Assembly (NCBI GenBank): GCA_030597865.1
Contig: JAUVQZ010000102.1
Location: forward strand, 1 to 9,777
Length of the DNA stretch: 9,777 bases
Direction of reading: 5' to 3'
DNA from: Pseudomonadota bacterium
GTDB lineage: Bacteria > Desulfobacterota > Desulfobulbia > Desulfobulbales > SURF-16
Shown: piece after piece, positions 5,518 through 9,777 of the stretch
Layout of the letters: each line of letters opens with the position of its first letter
Numbering within the stretch: position 1 is the stretch's first letter
Notes under the pieces: generated by a model
Seen by the model: the letters and a program-made list of their open reading frames with translations, nothing else
Databases searched by the model: none
Told to the model about the DNA's origin: nothing
Translations under genes and position numbers: made by a program

Positions 5518-6612
5518 TCAATATTCCTTAATCACATCATAGAGGGTGCCGCGCTGGATGGGAGTACGGCCAGCCTCCTTAATGATGTGGACCAGCTCGG
5601 GGATGGCCATGGCCTGCTCGGTCTCAGCACCGGCCATATGGGTGATGATCTCCTCCTTGACGGTGCCGTCAACATCATCAGCACCAAAGGAAAGGGCCAC
5701 CTGGGCCATCTTCGGACCGATCATGACCCAGTAGGCCTTGATATGGGGGAAATTGTCGAGAAATATCCGCGAGACAGCGACATTCTTCAGATCATCAATA
5801 CCTGAGGAGCGGGAGAGATCGGACATCTCCGTGTTCTTGGGATGAAAGGCCAGGGGAATGAAGGCCAGAAAACCGCCGGTCTCATCCTGGGCCTCACGCA
5901 GGGCCGCAAGATGCTCAACACGCTCCTGGGTGGTTTCAATATGGCCATAGAGCATGGTGGCATTGGTCTTTAGCCCCAGACCATGGGCGGTTTTTGCGAC
6001 CTCAAGCCAACCCTCGCCTGAAAGCTTATCCGGGCAGGTTTTCTCCCGGATACGGGGGCTGAAGACCTCGGCCCCGCCGCCGGGGATAGAATCCAGACCT
6101 GCCTCCATGAGGATTTCCAGGGTCTCTTTCACTGACTTGCCGGCAAGCTTGGCAAGATGATCGATTTCAACACAGGTAAAGGCCTGGATATGGATATCCG
6201 GCCGTACCTTCTTGATGCCTTTGAGGATATCTATGTAGTAGGAAAAGGGCAGATCAGGATGAATGCCGCCCACCATGTGGACCTCGCTGATGGGCTCATC
6301 AAGACGGTCTCGAACCTTGGCAATGGCCTCTTCCACCGTCATCTCATAGGATTTCTCCCCCCCCTTTTCCTTGCCAAAGGCGCAGAACTTACAGAGATTG
6401 GTGCAGACATTGGAGTAGTTGAGATGCTGGTTATAGATAAAATAGGCCCTGTCGCCATTCTTTCGTTCCCGCACCATATTGGCCAGATAGCCCACGGCCA
6501 GCAGATCAGGACACTCATAGAGACGAACTCCCTCCTCATTAGTGATGCGTTCACCGTTCTTAACCTTGTCAAGAATATCGCCCAATCCTGCCTTAATGAC
6601 TAACGATTCCAT
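5518..6612 (-). CDS. mqnE: Aminofutalosine synthase (radical SAM), menaquinone biosynthesis
   Basis: The 364-residue product is full length for the family. The radical SAM motif is C70-x3-C74-x2-C77 (NVCTNLCKFCAF), which binds a 4Fe-4S cluster and S-adenosylmethionine. Further signatures are VHMVGGIHPDLPF, SIPGGGAEVF and, near the C-terminus, GADDVDGTVKEEIITHMAGA. The last favours MqnE over the related dehypoxanthine futalosine cyclase MqnC, where this block differs. MqnE joins a radical SAM-derived adenosyl group to 3-[(1-carboxyvinyl)oxy]benzoate to give aminofutalosine, an early step of the futalosine route to menaquinone in the cytoplasm. The upstream purine stretch (AGATAGAGAA) is a weak ribosome-binding site. 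No other mqn gene is in the window, so it is either a single-gene locus or continues a scattered pathway. The tetR gene lies about 140 bp upstream on the same strand, separated by a hairpin repeat. Confidence 0.9.
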   Translation of the reverse strand: MESLVIKAGLGDILDKVKNGERITNEEGVRLYECPDLLAVGYLANMVRERKNGDRAYFIYNQHLNYSNVCTNLCKFCAFGKEKGGEKSYEMTVEEAIAKVRDRLDEPISEVHMVGGIHPDLPFSYYIDILKGIKKVRPDIHIQAFTCVEIDHLAKLAGKSVKETLEILMEAGLDSIPGGGAEVFSPRIREKTCPDKLSGEGWLEVAKTAHGLGLKTNATMLYGHIETTQERVEHLAALREAQDETGGFLAFIPLAFHPKNTEMSDLSRSSGIDDLKNVAVSRIFLDNFPHIKAYWVMIGPKMAQVALSFGADDVDGTVKEEIITHMAGAETEQAMAIPELVHIIKEAGRTPIQRGTLYDVIKEY

Positions 6613-6669
6613 TTCTCTATCTTTGTTGAATTATTAATGTATCAGGTAAAACCCGTTCACCACTTTCTG

Positions 6670-6731
6670 CCACGGAATCCACGGAACACACAGTAACAAA
6701 AAAACTTCCGTGCCTTCAGTGGATTCCGTGG
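6670..6731. repeat. CCACGGA-family hairpin repeat between tetR and mqnE
   Basis: CCACGGAATCCACGGAA (6670-6686) pairs with TTCAGTGGATTCCGTGG (6715-6731) at 16 of 17 positions, with a 28-base loop that also carries TTCCGTG. It is the most regular copy of a repeat seen also at 2755-2772 and 9359-9421. It lies downstream of tetR and upstream of mqnE on their strand. Confidence 0.85.
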
Positions 6732-6750
6732 AAAAAAACCTTATATTTGC

Positions 6751-7407
6751 CTATTTACCAACAGGCCGCAAACCATCCTTTAACACCATGAGCAGTTCCG
6801 CCACCCTCTCCTGGAGTTTTTGATCACTCAAACCTGCCAAATCAAGACCGCAATCAAGATAAGGGCGGGCATAGGCCTGCAGAAAGCGATCAATGGCGGC
6901 ATCGAGCATGAAGATGACCATTTCCACACCAATATCATCACGAATGATGCCTTGGTCCTGGGCGGCCTGGCAATGGGGGCCAAAATACTCTTGGGAGAAG
7001 AGACGGACCTCGGCCAACAACTCCTCCCGGTGCGGGACCTCCTGTTCAAAGAGAACCCGAAGATACATCTGGAAATATTGAGGATAGCTGTCAATAAACC
7101 TCAGACCAGCCACAAGGATGGCGTGGACAAGATCAAAAAAATCAGCCTTGGTGGCGGTTGCCTCTTTGACCGTCTCCTTAACCTTGCCGATAAAGCGGCC
7201 AAAGACAAAGAGGAAAAGTCCTTCCTTGCTGCCAAAATATTGAAACAGAGAGCCCTTGGATATCCCGGCAACCTTAACGACGTTATTGCAGCTCGCCTTC
7301 TGGTAGCCCTGGGAGGCAAACTCAAAGATGGCGGCCTTGATAATGGCCTGCTGCTTATCGTCCGCTAATTTGGCAAAGGTGCCCTTTTCAAGTTCCTGAA
7401 AATCCAT
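6751..7407 (-). CDS. TetR/AcrR-family transcriptional repressor
   Basis: The 218-residue product has the family's N-terminal DNA-binding domain. A helix 19-33 precedes the helix-turn-helix at about 38-59 (ASCNNVVKVAGISKGSLFQYF) and the usual GSKEGLF linker helix. Residues 75-210 form an all-helical ligand-binding and dimerisation domain of normal length, without a ligand signature I can read. ATG 7407 is the only good start because an in-frame TGA lies 21 bases upstream. No Shine-Dalgarno is present: the bases before ATG are a palindrome that overlaps the -10 element. Self-repression is therefore very likely. Possible other targets are the ole genes upstream on the same strand or mqnE downstream. 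FadR-type or envelope-stress roles are guesses. Confidence 0.9.
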   Translation of the reverse strand: MDFQELEKGTFAKLADDKQQAIIKAAIFEFASQGYQKASCNNVVKVAGISKGSLFQYFGSKEGLFLFVFGRFIGKVKETVKEATATKADFFDLVHAILVAGLRFIDSYPQYFQMYLRVLFEQEVPHREELLAEVRLFSQEYFGPHCQAAQDQGIIRDDIGVEMVIFMLDAAIDRFLQAYARPYLDCGLDLAGLSDQKLQERVAELLMVLKDGLRPVGK

Positions 7408-7429
7408 AATATGACCAGGTGGTCATATT
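7408..7429. promoter_or_regulatory. TetR-type operator palindrome
   Basis: AATATGACCA and TGGTCATATT form a perfect 10-bp inverted repeat with a 2-base spacer (GG), directly abutting the start codon of tetR. Size and symmetry suit a TetR dimer. It overlaps the predicted -10 box, so binding would block its own transcription. No second copy is seen near oleD or mqnE. Confidence 0.8.
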
Positions 7430-7452
7430 AGCTCTTTTGAATGGGATGGCAA
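7425..7452 (-). promoter_or_regulatory. Predicted sigma-70 promoter of tetR
   Basis: On the minus strand TTGCCA (7452-7447) and TAATAT (7430-7425) are separated by 16 bases. Transcription would begin near 7418, leaving a leader of roughly ten bases and no Shine-Dalgarno, so the mRNA would be nearly leaderless. Confidence 0.5.
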
Positions 7453-7503
7453 GGGAAAACAGAATTACCAGGGGATAAAGTAGAACTTGGAATAATCATC
7501 TTC

Positions 7504-7606
7504 CCCCTCACCCTAACCCTCTCCCCAAGGAGAGGGGATTTTGAGCTCCCTCTCCCTGAGGGAGGTAAGCGAACGAAGAGAGACTCCGGAGGGCTGGGGT
7601 GAGGGG
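7504..7606. repeat. Multi-armed CCCTCACCC-type palindromic repeat
   Basis: The outer arms (7504-7521, CCCCTCACCCTAACCCTC, and 7589-7606, GAGGGCTGGGGTGAGGGG) are complementary at 16 of 18 positions. Inside are two smaller perfect hairpins: CCCTCTCC/GGAGAGGG (7517-7524 with 7529-7536, loop CCAA) and CTCCCT/AGGGAG (7552-7557 with 7559-7564). A CTCCGGAG palindrome also lies near 7584. CCCTCACCC...GGGTGAGGG elements are known dispersed repeats in many proteobacteria. It sits between the methyltransferase gene and tetR and probably ends or stabilises the upstream transcript. Confidence 0.8.
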
Positions 7607-7636
7607 CATACCATCAGTAAACAAAAAGAGGGAAAA

Positions 7637-8071
7637 TCAAAACCAGGGGAAAAACATCCGGGAGCGCTTTTGGTAGGAGGTATAATCGGAAAAATGGCGG
7701 GCCAGAAGCTCCTCTTCGATACGGAGTTTGAGATAGAGAACCAGCCACAGGACAAAGAAGGCGGCCAGGCGCAGCCAACTGAAGGTGATGAGGAGCAGTC
7801 CCAGGCCGGCAAGAAGAATGCTGGCATACATGGGGTGCCTGATATAGCGGTAGGGGCCGTGGGTGACAAGAATAGCCCCCTCCTTAATTGCCGGGCGGAT
7901 ATGAAAATGGCCAAGGCGCATCACCCTGATGGCCCAACCAGCCAACAAAAGGGAGGCAAACAGAAAAGGAAGGGCCAAAAGGCGCAGATCCAGCCAATGG
8001 GTGCTTCCTGCCAGCAGGACGAGAAGAATAAACTGGCAACCAACCAGAAACCCTCCATGCTCCTTTTTCAC
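7637..8071 (-). CDS. Isoprenylcysteine carboxyl methyltransferase-like membrane protein, coupled to oleD
   Basis: The 144-residue product has about four membrane segments (approx. 9-21, 30-50, 83-97, 101-115). It carries the ICMT/PEMT-family signature: GPYRYIRHPMYAS at 72-84, the acidic pair EE near 119-121, then F-x2-Y-x2-Y and R138...P142 at the C-terminus. This C-terminal part binds S-adenosylmethionine in relatives that methylate prenylcysteine carboxylates or phospholipids; the bacterial substrate is usually unknown. The GTG start at 8071 overlaps the oleD stop as GTGA, and GGAGGT six bases upstream lies inside oleD, so the two are made together. Its placement suggests modification of the ole product or of another lipid. 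That is inference, since OleABCD needs no methyltransferase. Confidence 0.82.
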   Translation of the reverse strand: MKKEHGGFLVGCQFILLVLLAGSTHWLDLRLLALPFLFASLLLAGWAIRVMRLGHFHIRPAIKEGAILVTHGPYRYIRHPMYASILLAGLGLLLITFSWLRLAAFFVLWLVLYLKLRIEEELLARHFSDYTSYQKRSRMFFPWF

Positions 8072-9066
8072 AACCCCACCTCCCGGACCCAGGCAACCAA
8101 TCTTTTCATGCCCTCAGCAGTAGACACCTTGGGGGTGTAGGGCAGAATCCCCTGGGCCTTTTTGATGGAAAACCAGTGGGATTTAGCGAGCTGCTCCGCC
8201 ACAAAACGGGTCATCTTGGGCTCCTGCTTTTTACGCAGAAGGCCATAAACTTTCTCCAGGACAAAACCGATGGCATAGGCCTTATCAAAGGTAATGGATT
8301 TGGCCACCGGCGGGATGGCGAGCTGGATAAAGAGATCATTAATCCACTCCCAGAGCTTGACCGGTTCGCCCTGGGAGATAAAAAAGGCCTCACCTGCGGC
8401 TGTGCCGTAACACTCTAAATTGACGGCGGCCTGGATATGGGCATCCACCACATTATCAATATAGGATATATCCACCTTATTATTGCCATTGCCGACGATC
8501 TTCAAAGCACCGGATCGACCACGTTCAATGAGGCGGGGAATGAGATTTGTATCGCCAGGCCCCCAGACCAGATGGGGGCGCAGGGCCGTGGTTCGCAACA
8601 GTGGGCTATTGGCCTCAAGGACAAGGATTTCCGCCATGATCTTGCTGCGGGCATAATGACAGAGAACATCAGTGGCATAGGGGGTCGTTTCATCAACACC
8701 GCGCAGATGACCGCGATTAAAGACAACACTGGGGGTGCTGGTATAGACCAGCCGGGAGACGAGATTTTCCTGACAGGCGGCAAGGACATTCTCCGTACCC
8801 CTGACATTAATGCCGAAATATTCGCCCCAGCTTCCCCAGACTCCGGCCTTGGCAGCTACATGGAAGACCGTGTCAATATTATTGCAGGCCCGAACCATGA
8901 ACTCCCTATCGCGGATATCACCCACCAGGCAAAGGCCGCCCAGCTCTTCAACGGCAGGATAACGATGTCGGCCAACCACCACCGTACGGATCCCCATCTT
9001 ACAGAGGGCCCGTACAACACCAAGGCCGACAAATCCCCCCCCTCCTGTGACAAGAACGTTTTTCAT
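8068..9066 (-). CDS. oleD: OleD-type NAD(P)-dependent 2-alkyl-3-ketoalkanoate reductase
   Basis: The 332-residue product is an extended short-chain dehydrogenase related to 3-beta-hydroxysteroid dehydrogenases. The nucleotide motif TGGGGFVG lies at 7-14, the catalytic Ser/Thr in YTSTPSVV (108-115), and Y138-x3-K142 in HYARSK. RPHLVWGPGDTNLIPRLI (163-180) is typical of OleD. OleD reduces the 2-alkyl-3-keto acid made by OleA to the 3-hydroxy acid, which OleC then closes to a beta-lactone. The assignment is strengthened by oleC immediately upstream. The start at 9066 has AAGG nine bases before it (9079-9076), and this ribosome-binding site lies inside a tandem repeat. A coupled methyltransferase gene follows. 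Without the oleC neighbour it could only be called an NAD-dependent epimerase/dehydratase. Confidence 0.88.
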   Translation of the reverse strand: MKNVLVTGGGGFVGLGVVRALCKMGIRTVVVGRHRYPAVEELGGLCLVGDIRDREFMVRACNNIDTVFHVAAKAGVWGSWGEYFGINVRGTENVLAACQENLVSRLVYTSTPSVVFNRGHLRGVDETTPYATDVLCHYARSKIMAEILVLEANSPLLRTTALRPHLVWGPGDTNLIPRLIERGRSGALKIVGNGNNKVDISYIDNVVDAHIQAAVNLECYGTAAGEAFFISQGEPVKLWEWINDLFIQLAIPPVAKSITFDKAYAIGFVLEKVYGLLRKKQEPKMTRFVAEQLAKSHWFSIKKAQGILPYTPKVSTAEGMKRLVAWVREVGL

Positions 9067-9069
9067 TTT

Positions 9070-9321
9070 TTAGTGCCTTACTGAAAAAAGACAGCCGTAA
9101 AAAACAAGGGCCTAAAACAACTTGTTTTAAAACAAGGATCTGCATCTATTACCAAGGCACTTATCCCTTCCACTATTATGAGGGTTAGTGCCTTACTGAA
9201 AAAAGACAGTCATAAAAAACAAGAACCTAAACAACTTGTTTTAAAATAAAGATCTGCATCTATTACCAAGGCGCTTATCCCTTCAACTATATGAGGATTA
9301 GGCCTTACTGAAAAAAGACAG
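9070..9321. repeat. Tandem repeat, 2.2 copies of a ~115-bp unit upstream of oleD
   Basis: Copy 1 is 9070-9184, copy 2 is 9185-9297, and a partial copy 3 is 9298-9321. Each begins TTAG(T)GCCTTACTGAAAAA. The copies are strongly similar, with scattered substitutions and a few short gaps. The shared part includes the oleD ribosome-binding site, so duplication of the oleD leader is the simplest reading. Both full copies hold the core ACAACTTGTTTTAAAA and the block GATCTGCATCTATTACCAAG. Confidence 0.9.
9121..9136. promoter_or_regulatory. Perfect 16-bp palindrome inside the repeat unit
   Basis: CTTGTTTTAAAACAAG is fully self-complementary. The equivalent in copy 2 (9235-9251) has decayed to CTTGTTTTAAAATAAAG. 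It could be a regulator-binding site for oleD. It is unlike the tetR operator palindrome. Confidence 0.45.
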
Positions 9322-9358
9322 ACGGGTATGATGAATGACTATCAGTTACTTTTTTTAG

Positions 9359-9421
9359 CCACGGAACCCACGGAAGGCACTGAACTTTTTTATCTTTCCG
9401 CGTATTCCGCGTATTCCGTGG
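9359..9421. repeat. CCACGGA-family repeat, downstream of oleC
   Basis: CCACGGAACCCACGGAAGGC (from 9359) faces TTCCGCGTATTCCGCGTA...CCGTGG ending at 9421; the arms are related but imperfect. The right arm contains two adjacent TTCCGCGTA units. It is a member of the same family as 6670-6731, flanked here by T-rich DNA on the left. Confidence 0.75.
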
Positions 9422-9461
9422 CAATCAGCTTTACAAGGTGTGGACGGATCCGCCATCTCTA

Positions 9462-9777
9462 TCAGCTGAGCTTGCCAGCCGCCCAGACGGCCAGCTTCTC
9501 CCTGAAAATCTTGGCATTATGACGAATATCCACCGGAAAGGCCGGGTGGAAAATAATCTCATCTATGCCACGGGTCACCTTATTTTGCAGGCCAAGGACC
9601 CGCAACTCCATGGCCAACCTTTTTTTGTTATAGTTGCTATCCCGGCATTCAACACAAAGCACCGGGGTCTGACGCCCCACCGGCCCCACCCCTACCAGGG
9701 CGGTGCGATGGACAGCCCCGTGGACATTATAAATTGCCTCGCAGGGGATGGTGTAAAGCGGCCCCTTGGCAGTCAGA
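9462..9777 (-). CDS. oleC: OleC beta-lactone synthetase, C-terminal part (runs off the window)
   Basis: The frame is open from the window edge to the TGA at 9464-9462, giving the last 104 residues of an AMP-forming acyl-CoA synthetase-like enzyme. It reads GPLYTIPCEAIYNVHGAV near the edge, then HRTALVGVG, VLCVECRD and the ending FPVDIRHNAKIFREKLAVWA. The last block is a hallmark of OleC, which converts the OleD product into a beta-lactone using ATP; OleB then decarboxylates it to the olefin. An in-frame GTG at 9689 is not the start, because family homology continues upstream through the edge. The gene is separated from oleD by about 395 bp of repeats, which is unusual for genes acting in consecutive steps. 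Confidence 0.88.
   Translation of the reverse strand, partial: LTAKGPLYTIPCEAIYNVHGAVHRTALVGVGPVGRQTPVLCVECRDSNYNKKRLAMELRVLGLQNKVTRGIDEIIFHPAFPVDIRHNAKIFREKLAVWAAGKLS

Noticed and set aside
7541..8140. Plus-strand frame opposite the methyltransferase, starting inside the CCCTCACCC repeat
   Set aside because: Its composition is Lys/Gly/Gln-rich without domain signals, and the minus-strand ICMT signature is clear.
8437..9084. Plus-strand open frame opposite oleD
   Set aside because: The minus-strand oleD reading has a full Rossmann motif, YxxxK and OleD signature, so the opposite frame is a shadow.
9070..9321. CRISPR array
   Set aside because: There are only about two copies of a ~115-bp unit with no unique spacers between them.
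9687..9689. GTG 9689 as the start of a small 75-residue protein
   Set aside because: The same frame continues open to the window edge with OleC-like sequence, so this is an internal valine.

Overview
The window looks like chromosomal DNA of a Gram-negative, probably anaerobic bacterium. Several outer-membrane lipoprotein precursors carry lipoboxes. A FlgO-family pair, a futalosine-pathway menaquinone gene (mqnE) and an ole (long-chain olefin) cluster fit a Desulfobulbales-type deltaproteobacterium (Desulfobacterota). That placement is inferred from gene content and style, not proven. Most genes are moderately GC-rich. One gene (about 3066-4139) is strikingly AT-rich.

Layout. (1) 183-2741, plus strand: a tight five-gene run of exported proteins. 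It holds two short lipoproteins (183-431 and 1206-1496), two paralogous FlgO-family proteins (448-1206 and 1503-2096) and a TolB-N/CsgG-like lipoprotein (2106-2741). Genes overlap or sit within about 15 bp of each other, so they are almost certainly one operon. FlgO relatives in Vibrio act at the flagellar outer-membrane rings, so this may be a flagellar or other envelope assembly module. (2) 2742-3065: no gene, but a mosaic of inverted repeats of different kinds. (3) 3066-4139, minus strand: an AT-rich orphan encoding two zinc ribbons, one membrane segment and a Cys-containing C-terminal domain. (4) About 4169-5463: an apparently intact insertion sequence with a Mutator/IS256-like DDE transposase. 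(5) 5518-6612, minus: mqnE. (6) 6751-7407, minus: a TetR regulator with a 10+10 bp palindrome over its own promoter and start. (7) 7504-7606: a repeat that folds into a multi-armed structure. (8) 7637-9777, minus: oleC (C-terminal end only, running off the window), oleD, and a small isoprenylcysteine-methyltransferase-like membrane protein translationally coupled to oleD.

Working together. OleC and OleD belong to the OleABCD pathway, which makes long-chain olefins by head-to-head condensation of fatty acyl-CoAs. oleA and oleB would be expected beyond position 9777. The coupled methyltransferase is not part of canonical OleABCD and is the most interesting functional hint on that side. The TetR repressor lies downstream of the ole genes on the same strand and could control itself, mqnE or the ole genes; only self-control is supported by sequence. 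About 395 bp between oleC and oleD contain 2.2 tandem copies of a ~115 bp unit and a copy of a dispersed CCACGGA hairpin repeat that also occurs near 2755 and 6670.
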